From the NCBI RefSeq assembly GCF_902726645.1, contig NZ_CACVAO010000001.1, forward strand, positions 1 through 64,000: DNA of 64,000 bases, given 5' to 3'. The stretch's first letter is position 1; each line of letters opens with the position of its first letter. Source of the DNA: Halobacillus ihumii. Its GTDB lineage: Bacteria > Bacillota > Bacilli > Bacillales > Halobacillaceae. The notes beneath the pieces are model-generated. The model saw only the letters and a program-made list of their open reading frames with translations. It ran no database searches and was not told the DNA's origin. A program made the position numbers and the translations under genes. Of this stretch, positions 56,931 to 64,000 are shown piece by piece.

Positions 56931-57908
56931 TTATCCCTCCTTTATGATCGTTGAATAAGCAGGAAGCTGATAATCGCTTTTCGCAGACAGCACAGCCTGA
57001 ATAACAGCTTGTTCAACGACGTGAGTTGCTAAATAGCTCAATCCATTTAAGTCGACATTCACCTGATTTGTTGTCATCGCAAATAATGTATCTCCATCCA
57101 CAAATGTATGAGAAGGACTGATCGTTCGTGCTAGTCCATCATGTGCAATTGAGGCCAGTTTATTAGCTTCAGACTTAGATAATGCAGCATTACAAGTGAT
57201 GACCCCAATGGTCGTATTTCCGCTAAATCGATTCGTCTTTGCCGTATTCATTTGTTCCAGCAGAACCTGTTTGCTGCCTAAGAAACATCCCTGCTTGCGA
57301 TCGTACGCCCCCGCTAGGAGGTTTCCGGTTGCAGGATCGATTACATCCCCAAAGCTGTTCACGGCTACGACCGCCCCAACCTTTAACTCTCCAACTTTGA
57401 TCGCATAATGGCCCACTCCACCTTTCATGGCATAGGAGGCTCCTAATAATTTACCTACAGATGCCCCCGTGCCTGCTCCCACGTTTCCTTTTAAAAAGGG
57501 TACGTTTAAAAAAGCATTTCTCGTTGCCTGCTGCCCCATATCATTGTCAGGGCGGACTTTTTCATCACCAACCATCAAATCAAATAAAATGGCTCCGGGG
57601 ACGATCGGAACCTTCGTGACCTGCACATCGAAGCCAATTCCTTTTCTTTCAAGCTCATTCATGACACCTGACCCGGCCTCTAGACCGAAAGCACTCCCCC
57701 CAGCTAAAAATACACCATGCACTTGTTCGACAAAATTCTCCGGGTTCAAAGCATCCGTCTCCCGGGTGCCAGGTGAGCCGCCGCGTACAGCCACGCCTGC
57801 TTTCGCGCCATTTTCGCAGACTACAACTGTACACCCTGTAGCCGCTTCTTTGTTATCTGCATGACCGAAAGCGAATCCATCAATAGAGGTAATCGGAATT
57901 TCATTCAC
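56931..57908 (-). CDS. P1-family (S58/DmpA-type) peptidase
   Basis: A 325-residue N-terminal-nucleophile hydrolase. The family core is clear: AAVRGGSPGTRETDAL-like VRGGSPGTRETDALNPENFV, FLAGGSAFGLEAGSGVMNELERKG, GNVGAGTGASVGKLLGA, and the processing site in GNTTIGVITCNAALSK, where a Thr would become the new N-terminus. Substrates of the bacterial family are D-amino-acid or beta-aminopeptides; which applies is unknown. The gene precedes the YkqA-like gene. Confidence 0.85.
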   Translation of the reverse strand: MNEIPITSIDGFAFGHADNKEAATGCTVVVCENGAKAGVAVRGGSPGTRETDALNPENFVEQVHGVFLAGGSAFGLEAGSGVMNELERKGIGFDVQVTKVPIVPGAILFDLMVGDEKVRPDNDMGQQATRNAFLNVPFLKGNVGAGTGASVGKLLGASYAMKGGVGHYAIKVGELKVGAVVAVNSFGDVIDPATGNLLAGAYDRKQGCFLGSKQVLLEQMNTAKTNRFSGNTTIGVITCNAALSKSEANKLASIAHDGLARTISPSHTFVDGDTLFAMTTNQVNVDLNGLSYLATHVVEQAVIQAVLSAKSDYQLPAYSTIIKEG

Positions 57909-57976
57909 GGCATTCTATCCTTCCTTATGTTTGCTTTTTTACAAAAATGGTAATCTTAATCTATGGAGGTGTAAAT

Positions 57977-58252
57977 ATGCCACGTAAACAAATGGTTGTT
58001 CATGGCAGAGTTCAAGGGGTTGGATTCCGAGCTACCACAGAACAGATCGCATCTCAGTACAGTCTCACTGGCTGGGTGAAAAATAATTCTGACGGGACCG
58101 TAGAAATAGTAGCTGAAGGAAGCGAACAGGAACTCGCCTCGTTTATAAAGGTAATAGAGAAAGGACCAAGCCAGTTCGCTAAAGTCCAGTCACTCGATAT
58201 AACTGATTTAGAAAATGAAATGGGCTATGAGAACTTCAAGGTGCTTCATTAA
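57977..58252 (+). CDS. acyP: Acylphosphatase
   Basis: A 91-residue enzyme that hydrolyses acyl phosphates. The phosphate loop GRVQGVGFR carries catalytic R18, and N36 in WVKNNSDGTVEI is the second catalytic residue; EGPQAKV-like GPSQFAKVQSLDI completes the fold. ATG 57977 follows GGAGGTG; the longer upstream frame lacks a site. Confidence 0.95.
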   Translation: MPRKQMVVHGRVQGVGFRATTEQIASQYSLTGWVKNNSDGTVEIVAEGSEQELASFIKVIEKGPSQFAKVQSLDITDLENEMGYENFKVLH

Positions 58253-58291
58253 AGAGTGACCGCAGATCAGGTTTCTGCGGTCCTCTTTTTT
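58252..58291 (+). terminator. Terminator of the acylphosphatase gene
   Basis: GACCGCAGA / TCTGCGGTC core, extended by AGAG/CTCT past a short mismatch, and a T run. Confidence 0.85.
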
Positions 58292-58348
58292 AATTAGTTC
58301 TAGGTTGTTCGGAACTTAGGGATATGGTAAATGACCCACTAGGTACTT

Positions 58349-59086
58349 CTATTTATGCATGGGTCTTACAATAACCTCATTTACATTCACATAGGAAGGC
58401 TGTGTAACGGCATAAGCTACAGCTTTTGCAATATCCTCTGAATTCAGCGGGGTCATTTCTTGTTTTTTAAACATATCAAGTACGTCGCCGTCTGTGATGT
58501 GGTCCGTTAACTCTGTATCTACGGCTCCTGGAGAAATATTAGTTACTCTGACACCTGAACGCGATAGTTCTTTTTCCATGCCCATGGACAGAGCTTTTAC
58601 TGCATATTTTGTTGCACTGTACACCGTACTTGACGGAAATACTTCATGCCCTGCTACAGAGGAAACATTTACGATATGTCCTCCTTCTTGAGCTAACATC
58701 TCAGGCAGTGAAGCATGAACACCATAAAGAACTCCTTTAATGTTTACATCAACCATCTGCTCCCATTCATCTACGTGATCATTTTTTAAGAAAGATAACA
58801 GCATGACACCGGCGTTATTTATATAAATATCAATACTGCCAAAGTCGTCTTTCGTTTCTTTTACCAAGTTTTCCACATCAGCTCGTTTCGTGACATCTGT
58901 TTCAACCACTTTTGCTCGTACATTATATTGCGTCTCTACGTCATCAGCGAGCTGCTGCAAACGTTCTGCTCTTCTGGCAGCGAGAACGACATGAGCTCCT
59001 TCATCCGCTAAGTGTTTAGCGATGGACTTGCCAATCCCGCTGCTTGCCCCTGTAATAATAGCCGTTTTATTCGTTAATTTTCCCAT
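58349..59086 (-). CDS. Short-chain dehydrogenase/reductase
   Basis: A 245-residue classical SDR: coenzyme motif TGASSGIGKSIA at residues about 11-22, an RRAERL segment suggesting NADP(H), INNAGVM, a catalytic Ser in VSSVAG and YSATK with the catalytic Tyr and Lys. It resembles the common Bacillus stress-related SDRs; the substrate is not known. ATG 59086 follows AAAGGAGGTTACT. Confidence 0.9.
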   Translation of the reverse strand: MGKLTNKTAIITGASSGIGKSIAKHLADEGAHVVLAARRAERLQQLADDVETQYNVRAKVVETDVTKRADVENLVKETKDDFGSIDIYINNAGVMLLSFLKNDHVDEWEQMVDVNIKGVLYGVHASLPEMLAQEGGHIVNVSSVAGHEVFPSSTVYSATKYAVKALSMGMEKELSRSGVRVTNISPGAVDTELTDHITDGDVLDMFKKQEMTPLNSEDIAKAVAYAVTQPSYVNVNEVIVRPMHK

Positions 59087-59168
59087 TATAGTAACCTCCT
59101 TTGTGATTCCTCCTCTTATTTACCCGTTTTGTAAGGGAACTATTCATAGAAAAGGAGATTCCAGGTAT

Positions 59169-59199
59169 GAAAAAGTCACCTCTACAGGATAGAGGTGAC
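59169..59199 (-). terminator. Terminator of the ferredoxin gene
   Basis: On the minus strand GTCACCTCTA / TAGAGGTGAC, 10-bp perfect stem, 5-nt loop, then TTTTT. Confidence 0.9.
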
Positions 59200-59217
59200 C
59201 TCGCTAGTATGTGTATA

Positions 59218-59457
59218 CTACTGTTCTTCAAAGAACTTGCGGTTCAATTCAATGTATTTATTTTCCTCTTCAGGAACTTCGTCTTCAATGTAAATTGCCT
59301 CAACAGGGCAAACCGCTTCGCAAGCCCCGCAGTCGATGCAAATCGCAGGGTCAATGTAAAACATATCTTTCCCTTCTTCGATACAATCGACCGGGCATAC
59401 ATCAACACATTCTCCTGCTTTTTCATCTTTACAAGGTGAAGTTATAACAAATGCCAA
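59218..59457 (-). CDS. fer: 7Fe ferredoxin
   Basis: A 79-residue electron carrier. By comparison with Bacillus 7Fe ferredoxins, C9, C17 and C50 hold a [3Fe-4S] cluster and C21, C40, C43 and C46 a [4Fe-4S] cluster, with C25 free; IDCGACEAVCPVEAIY is the conserved core. It could serve the P450 at 23 kb, though the genes are not linked. Confidence 0.95.
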   Translation of the reverse strand: MAFVITSPCKDEKAGECVDVCPVDCIEEGKDMFYIDPAICIDCGACEAVCPVEAIYIEDEVPEEENKYIELNRKFFEEQ

Positions 59458-59612
59458 CGGGATCTCCTCCTTCTTTTATAGATACAAAAGTGCTCCTATT
59501 AAATACACACCCTATAAGGCAGTAATTTAAACACTACTTTTTTTATGATAACGTTTATAGGTGGAAAGTGCAATTTTTGCGCCAATTTTTGTTGAAAAAA
59601 ATCACTTCATGT

Positions 59613-60161
59613 TTAGTCTTTCCACACTCGTTCGACGGTATATTCTCCACCCTGTTTTTGAATTAAGAAGATATCAGGGCGTGAAAGCCGCTTCCAATCC
59701 ATAAACCCGATTTCACGATTGTATTTTTGCAGAAGCAGGGCTAGTAAATTGCCATGCGTGACTAGCAATACATTGCCTTCCACCCCGGCTTCTAATTCAT
59801 CAATAAGCGACAGTACTCTTTCTTTTGCTTCTAAAGAGGATTCTCCACCAGCCATCTTTAGTTCGGGGTCCTTGAAGGTATCATGAAGCACTTCTTCCCA
59901 GTCATCAAGAGGATCACGGCTCAAGATTCGTTCTTCTAGACGCTCATCTTTCTCGATGATCATGCTGTTATTCTCCGCAAACGGTTTTATCGTTTCGATC
60001 GCACGTAAAAACGGGCTTGAAATGATTCGATCGATTTCATAACCTGAATGCTCGAGAAATGCTGCTAACACTTGAGCTTGACGTATTCCCAATTTCGTTA
60101 AAGGTGAGTCTTCATGCTGGCCTTCTGTTTCACTGTGACGGACTAATATTAATTTGTCCAT
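59613..60161 (-). CDS. Histidine phosphatase-superfamily protein
   Basis: A 182-residue phosphoglycerate-mutase-like phosphatase with the catalytic RHSETEG at residues 8-14, SSPFLRAIETIKPF and the second His in VTHGNLLALLL. ATG 60161 (DKLILVRH) follows AAGGGGGA; the open frame runs 19 codons further up. SixA/PhoE-type activity on an unknown phosphate ester is likely. Confidence 0.88.
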   Translation of the reverse strand: MDKLILVRHSETEGQHEDSPLTKLGIRQAQVLAAFLEHSGYEIDRIISSPFLRAIETIKPFAENNSMIIEKDERLEERILSRDPLDDWEEVLHDTFKDPELKMAGGESSLEAKERVLSLIDELEAGVEGNVLLVTHGNLLALLLQKYNREIGFMDWKRLSRPDIFLIQKQGGEYTVERVWKD

Positions 60162-60264
60162 GAGTGGACCATCCCCCTTATTGCTTATCATATTCCTATT
60201 ATCGCTGATGTCGTACATATTGACAAGGATAGACAGATCATTTGTTCTTTTTCTATCGAAAAAT

Positions 60265-60296
60265 ATAAAACAGCTGAGTTAACACGCTCAGCTGTT
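60265..60296 (-). terminator. Terminator overlapping the end of the small conserved gene
   Basis: AACAGCTGAG / CTCAGCTGTT, 10-bp stem and TTTTATATTTTT on the minus strand. Confidence 0.8.
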
Positions 60297-60500
60297 ACTT
60301 ACTTCCTTAAAATAATGTTTGTAAAAACCTCCAACTCGGCCGGAGTTATCAACAATAAAGTAAAATTCATCACTCTCATTTTTTACATCATATGTTTGAC
60401 CAGGTGTCAGCACATTGTTAACGACGAATTTTTCAGCATCGTTATGTACACACTCAATATGTTTAATGGTTTTATGATTTTCCCAATTTTTGTGAATCAT
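60288..60500 (-). CDS. Small conserved protein (probable DUF6501)
   Basis: A 70-residue protein: KHIECVHNDAEKFVVNNVLTPGQTYDVKNESDEFYFIVDNSGRVGGFYKHYF. The alternating pattern suggests a small beta-barrel, and I recall the DUF6501 family having this wording. There is a GGAGGGTTACG site before ATG 60500 and a terminator at its end. Function unknown. Confidence 0.75.
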   Translation of the reverse strand: MIHKNWENHKTIKHIECVHNDAEKFVVNNVLTPGQTYDVKNESDEFYFIVDNSGRVGGFYKHYFKEVSNS

Positions 60501-60573
60501 CGTAACCCTCCTTATTTATGTCTATCATACATTTATTTTTACCATGAAACAATCACTCGAGCGATTTACATAG

Positions 60574-61623
60574 TCAGCCTTTCATGTTTACCCATTTCTG
60601 TTTATTGAACATCCATTCCAATAGAAATGGCATAAACAGGACAATCGTCAGCAAGCGGATCGTTTGCAATGAACTTACGATGGCAGGGTCTGCCCCGGCA
60701 TCCTTAGCTGTTAGCGCCATTTCAATCAGTCCTCCGGGGGCTAAACTTAAAATGGCTGTAGTCAGCGCCATGTCAGTCCACTCTGATAATACAAAGCCAA
60801 ATAAAAACGATAGGGAAATTAACAGCAAGGCAAGCCCCAAAAAATAGCCGCAATATCGCCCTGCACGAATCACGTCGTTTAAGATAATTTTATGACCTAA
60901 GTGGACACCGATCATAAGCTGAGCACCTATAAATACGGAATCCGGCAATGGAAGTAGAGCAATTCCAACCGTTTGACATACGCCAATAAGAAGCATCGGT
61001 ACAATAATGAGAGAAGCAGGAATTTTTTCTCTTAACACATATCCCGCCACAAGGCTTGCGAAATAGATTAACAGCGTCCAGAAACTCCCCGTTGCAGCCT
61101 CCGTTTCAACAGCCGCGGCGGCCGATTTATTCGTATACAACCAGTGCGTAGCAGCAAATGGAATAATAAATAATACCGATAACAGGCGAATTGTATGAAA
61201 AATGGTAACTAATACAGTGTTCCCCTGTAAAGACTCACTCACAGCTATCATGGCCGATAGCCCTCCAGGCACACTGCCGATTAACGTGGTTTTCGCTTCC
61301 ATAGCTGAACGCTTGGAGAGCACGAAAGCAAAAGAAAGACTTGTAGCCATAATGGCAAATGAGAAAAGTGTGTATGGCAATAAATAAGGCCCTATATTTG
61401 CCCATGTTTCAGATTGGAAAGTCAGCCCTATTTGAATCCCGAGCAGCCAAAAGGCAAGATCTCGCAGCAATGAACTAGATTGAGTCTGATGATCGCTCTT
61501 TACTTTGTACAGTATTAATAATGTAACCGGACCAAGAATCCAAGGAAGCGGCAAAGCTAAAAAAGCAAAGAGCAAGCCTCCAATAAGAGCAATCAAGTAC
61601 GTAAGAATATAGTTTTTACTCAA
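60574..61623 (-). CDS. AbrB-family membrane transporter-like protein
   Basis: A 349-residue polytopic membrane protein with about ten hydrophobic segments in two similar halves; each half contains a Pro-Gly-Gly turn: GSVPGGLSAMIAVSE and LAPGGLIEMALTA. This internal duplication is that of the AbrB (ammonia monooxygenase-like regulator) family, which has no link to the transcription factor AbrB. The transported compound is unknown. TTG 61623 after GAAGG is the only workable start. Confidence 0.82.
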   Translation of the reverse strand: MSKNYILTYLIALIGGLLFAFLALPLPWILGPVTLLILYKVKSDHQTQSSSLLRDLAFWLLGIQIGLTFQSETWANIGPYLLPYTLFSFAIMATSLSFAFVLSKRSAMEAKTTLIGSVPGGLSAMIAVSESLQGNTVLVTIFHTIRLLSVLFIIPFAATHWLYTNKSAAAAVETEAATGSFWTLLIYFASLVAGYVLREKIPASLIIVPMLLIGVCQTVGIALLPLPDSVFIGAQLMIGVHLGHKIILNDVIRAGRYCGYFLGLALLLISLSFLFGFVLSEWTDMALTTAILSLAPGGLIEMALTAKDAGADPAIVSSLQTIRLLTIVLFMPFLLEWMFNKQKWVNMKG

Positions 61624-61672
61624 AAAATACTACCTTCTTCCATCGTCAAACTGAATAAACCAAATAGCATGA

Positions 61673-61829
61673 GGATGGGGCTGGGACAAAAGTGTTTTTA
61701 TCAAATGAAAATCCGAACTAATTAAAAACTATAATTGGTGCATATAAACCGCTGCGAAAATATACTTCGCTGTAACAGCACACCGTTCGTCTTTCAGTTA
61801 AAGAATTTAGTTATGTCCCAGCCTCATCC
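61673..61829. repeat. 157-bp MITE-like element with 16-bp inverted ends
   Basis: GGATGGGGCTGGGACA (61673-61688) and TGTCCCAGCCTCATCC (61814-61829) are inverted repeats with one mismatch, enclosing 125 bases without a coding frame. It fills most of the gap between the AbrB-like gene and msrAB. Ends of the GGCTGGGACA type occur, from memory, in many copies in Bacillaceae and staphylococci. It might be a non-autonomous transposable element or a recurrent terminator-like repeat. Confidence 0.65.
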
Positions 61830-61847
61830 AAACTTTATTCAGGCAAG

Positions 61848-62825
61848 TTATTCCTGATTAGACCTTGTAAACAAATGGGTCAAATAACCATAGCCCTCTT
61901 CTTCCATGCTTTCTAGGGGGATGAATTTCAGAGCAGCAGAGTTGATGCAATAACGTAAACCTCCCGCTGCCTTAGGCCCATCTTCAAAAATATGACCTAA
62001 ATGTGAATCAGCTTTATCACTTCTTACTTCTGTACGAATCATACCGTGCGTCTGATCCAGCAGTTCATTGACCTGCTGTTTTTCAATCGGCTTCGTAAAG
62101 CTTGGCCATCCGCAGCCTGCATCATATTTATCTTTTGAACTAAATAAAGGCTCTCCAGATACAATATCAACATAAATTCCTTCACGTTCATTATCATTGT
62201 ATTCATTCTGAAACGGGCGTTCTGTAGCATTTTCCTGAGTCACTGCAAATTGAACATCCGTCAATCGACTTTTTAATTCTGCTGGATTCTTCTTGTAGCT
62301 CCAATGATCTTTAATAAAGTCAGCTCTGCCGGACCCCTTTTTATAACGTTTATAATGATAGGAGTTTTTCCGGTGATAATCCTGATGTTTATCTTCTGCC
62401 GGGTAGAATGTGGCCGCTGGTATTATCTCTGTCACGATTGGCTTGTTAAACTTCCCTGACTCCTCTAGACGTGCCTTGCTTGCTTCAGCGATTTGTTTTT
62501 GAGCGTCATTATGATAATAAATGGCTGTAGTATACGAATATCCTCTATCAGCAAATTGGCCAGCTTCATCTGTCGGATCAATTTGCTGCCAGAAAATTTC
62601 CAGCAGGCGTTCGTAAGAAAATACCTCAGGGTTGTACACAATTTGCACAGCCTCGCGATGACCGGTCGATTCGGTAATGACTGACATATATGTTGGATTC
62701 TCCGTGCGTCCCCCTGTATAACCAGAAGTGACAGACTCAATGCCAGGACGTTCCTCAAAGGGTTCCACCATACACCAGAAACATCCTCCAGCAAATGTTG
62801 CTTTTTGTAGTTGTTGTTTCATCAT
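61848..62825 (-). CDS. msrAB: Bifunctional methionine sulfoxide reductase MsrA/MsrB
   Basis: A 325-residue fusion. The MsrA half has the catalytic GGCFWC (C15) and acts on the S-sulfoxide; the MsrB half has [28 protein letters not shown] and the catalytic Cys 293 in [14 protein letters not shown] for the R-sulfoxide. The zinc-binding CxxC pairs of some MsrB proteins are not seen. The fusion repairs both forms of oxidised methionine. ATG 62825 or the next ATG is the start, with AAGGAGGTTGG upstream. Confidence 0.95.
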   Translation of the reverse strand: MMKQQLQKATFAGGCFWCMVEPFEERPGIESVTSGYTGGRTENPTYMSVITESTGHREAVQIVYNPEVFSYERLLEIFWQQIDPTDEAGQFADRGYSYTTAIYYHNDAQKQIAEASKARLEESGKFNKPIVTEIIPAATFYPAEDKHQDYHRKNSYHYKRYKKGSGRADFIKDHWSYKKNPAELKSRLTDVQFAVTQENATERPFQNEYNDNEREGIYVDIVSGEPLFSSKDKYDAGCGWPSFTKPIEKQQVNELLDQTHGMIRTEVRSDKADSHLGHIFEDGPKAAGGLRYCINSAALKFIPLESMEEEGYGYLTHLFTRSNQE

Positions 62826-62890
62826 CCAACCTCCTTCAAGAATTTTTCAGGTTTCTTCTATTTTTTCTAATTCCACAAAAAAAATCAAGA

Positions 62891-62932
62891 AACATGCCCA
62901 GCCGTTTAAATATATAACTTAGGCTGGGATGT
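62891..62932 (-). terminator. Terminator-like hairpin across the VrrA-like stop
   Basis: AACATGCCCAGCC and GGCTGGGATGTT pair with one bulged base around an AT-rich loop; a TTTTTTTT run follows some 13 bases later on the minus strand. Confidence 0.5.
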
Positions 62933-63388
62933 TCCTTGTCGTTTTTTTACTTCTTTCTTTTCTTGATCTACGCTTTCGCTTTCATTTTTACTTTTACTGG
63001 CTAAATTTTCGCTGTCTTCTTTATCGTTCGTTTCCTCATCAGATTCATTCATTAACTTCATCATATTTATCATAGCTGGGATGTTTTTAACCATCGGTCC
63101 GTATTGCTGTACCATAGGGGCTGCTGACTGCACGGCCTTTAAAGCTCCTTGTAGATGCCCAAGCCAGTTGCCACCGCCAGCTGCTGTCTGCGCCGCAGCG
63201 GTTGGTGGAAATGCATTCATGAATGAACCGCCGCCAAACCTTGCTGCATCGCCATATGACCTTGCACCGCCACGATTCAAAAAGGGAGCAAGAAATTTCT
63301 GTATACCCTGAGGTTGCTGATAGCCAGGGTTATATCCTCTTCCCCAGCCCATTGGACCTTGAGGCGGCGGTGGATTTCTATAAAACAT
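62906..63388 (-). CDS. VrrA/YqfQ-like protein
   Basis: A 160-residue low-complexity protein: an N-terminal Pro/Gly-rich part (YRNPPPPQGPMGWGRGYNPGY), a Gly/Ala-rich middle and a charged Glu/Lys/Ser tail (DEETNDKEDSENLASKSKNESE). This is the pattern of the Bacillus YqfQ/VrrA group, implicated in spore structure. ATG 63388 follows GAGGGG; a longer frame upstream adds ten residues. Composition, not homology detail, carries this call. Confidence 0.72.
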   Translation of the reverse strand: MFYRNPPPPQGPMGWGRGYNPGYQQPQGIQKFLAPFLNRGGARSYGDAARFGGGSFMNAFPPTAAAQTAAGGGNWLGHLQGALKAVQSAAPMVQQYGPMVKNIPAMINMMKLMNESDEETNDKEDSENLASKSKNESESVDQEKKEVKKRQGTSQPKLYI

Positions 63389-63450
63389 ACTGGACCCCTC
63401 CGTCACTTGTTTTAACATAGCCTATGCGCAATGCCGCGCAGCTGAGTGGG

Positions 63451-64000
63451 CTAATTAATAACCTCTTGTTCCTCTGGAACCCAGTTAATAGGCTCTTCCC
63501 CAATAGATTGGAGAAATCGGTTCGTCCTTGAAAACGGTTGGCTGCCAAAGAATCCCCGATGTGCGGATAAAGGACTCGGATGAACAGATTCAATGACTGC
63601 ATGTTTGCCGCGATCCACAGAGCTGGCTTTTTCTCTCGCATGGTTTCCCCATAAAATAAACACTACAGGCTGATCCCTCTCGTTTAACGCTTCGATAACG
63701 CGGTCGGTAAACCTTTCCCATCCGATTCCTTTATGGGAATGGGCCTGATGAGCTCGGACGGTAAGAACAGTGTTTAAGAGCAGCACACCTTGTTCAGCCC
63801 AACCTTCTAAATTACCGTGGTTAGGTGGTCTCACCCCGAGATCATTCGCTAATTCCTTATAGATATTGCGCAGTGATGGCGGAACCGTCATACCTTCCTT
63901 AACAGAGAAGCTGAATCCATGTGCCTGCTCTACTCCATGGTAAGGATCTTGTCCAATAATAACTACCTTTGTATCTTCAAAAGAAGTTTTATGAAAGGCA
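63451..64000 (-). CDS. ung: Uracil-DNA glycosylase, family 1 (partial, 5' end beyond window)
   Basis: The frame runs off the window edge and is missing the start. The catalytic water-activating Asp lies in IIGQDPYHG, encoded at about 63925-63965, and [13 protein letters not shown] holds the catalytic His; [23 protein letters not shown] and [12 protein letters not shown] complete family 1. It removes uracil from DNA at the start of base excision repair. An internal Met near 63891 is not the real start. Confidence 0.95.
   Translation of the reverse strand, partial: AFHKTSFEDTKVVIIGQDPYHGVEQAHGFSFSVKEGMTVPPSLRNIYKELANDLGVRPPNHGNLEGWAEQGVLLLNTVLTVRAHQAHSHKGIGWERFTDRVIEALNERDQPVVFILWGNHAREKASSVDRGKHAVIESVHPSPLSAHRGFFGSQPFSRTNRFLQSIGEEPINWVPEEQEVIN

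Noticed and set aside
57469..57864. 131-residue plus-strand frame inside the P1 peptidase gene
   Set aside because: Antisense shadow of a strongly conserved gene, no translation signals.

Overview
The window comes from a low-GC, Gram-positive, endospore-forming member of the Bacillaceae. Strong AGGAGG ribosome-binding sites, TTG starts, Bacillus-type gene orders (parE-parC, the yng leucine-degradation cluster, csoR-copA-copZ, citR/citA) and the spore protein Tlp support this. A salt-adapted genus such as Halobacillus or a relative is an inference from the osmolyte transporter and general protein style; no rRNA is present to test it. No prophage, CRISPR array, tRNA or rRNA was found.

Layout. 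1-3.7 kb: the end of an unknown gene, a GH18 remnant, a two-gene compatible-solute ABC transporter with a fused permease/binding protein (OpuF type), and a CoA-binding protein. 3.7-8.4 kb: topoisomerase IV genes parE-parC behind a promoter that carries a LexA/SOS box. 8.36-9.54 kb: a decayed IS1182-like element inserted at the parC terminator, with the 25-bp terminator hairpin present on both sides. 9.6-18 kb: a TetR regulator and a seven-gene branched-chain acyl-CoA (leucine/isovalerate) degradation operon with a cre-like site and a TetR-type operator, then a convergent acyl-CoA ligase. 20.3-22.6 kb: homologues of plant and cyanobacterial SQD1 and SQD2, i.e. a sulfolipid (SQDG) synthesis pair. 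23-33 kb: a P450, small or spore-related genes, a nuclease, a sigma factor with a second ClpP, acetyltransferases and a nucleoside hydrolase. 32.7-37.5 kb: citR/citA, a LAGLIDADG endonuclease and a broken substrate-binding protein gene. 38.2-42.5 kb: a copper island with csoR-copA-copZ on one strand and a DUF4396 protein plus a Cys-rich four-helix protein on the other, with a matching CsoR-like site in front of each. 42.6-64 kb: housekeeping and stress genes, mostly on the minus strand (cvfB, a luciferase-like oxidoreductase with a PadR regulator, a LysM-3D wall protein, an ABC-F ATPase, a cold-shock pair, Cu/Zn SOD, a double dynamin, ferredoxin, MsrAB, and ung running off the end).

How the parts work together. 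The yng cluster should take isovaleryl-CoA through methylcrotonyl-CoA carboxylation to acetoacetate and acetyl-CoA, with catabolite and acyl-CoA-responsive control. The copper island couples sensing, export, chaperoning and probable storage. The SQD pair would make UDP-sulfoquinovose and transfer it to diacylglycerol, giving an anionic sulfolipid. The most notable observations are the SQD1-SQD2 pair, the twin CsoR-like operators, the sigma factor-ClpP pair, the IS insertion that duplicates a terminator, and a 157-bp MITE-like repeat.
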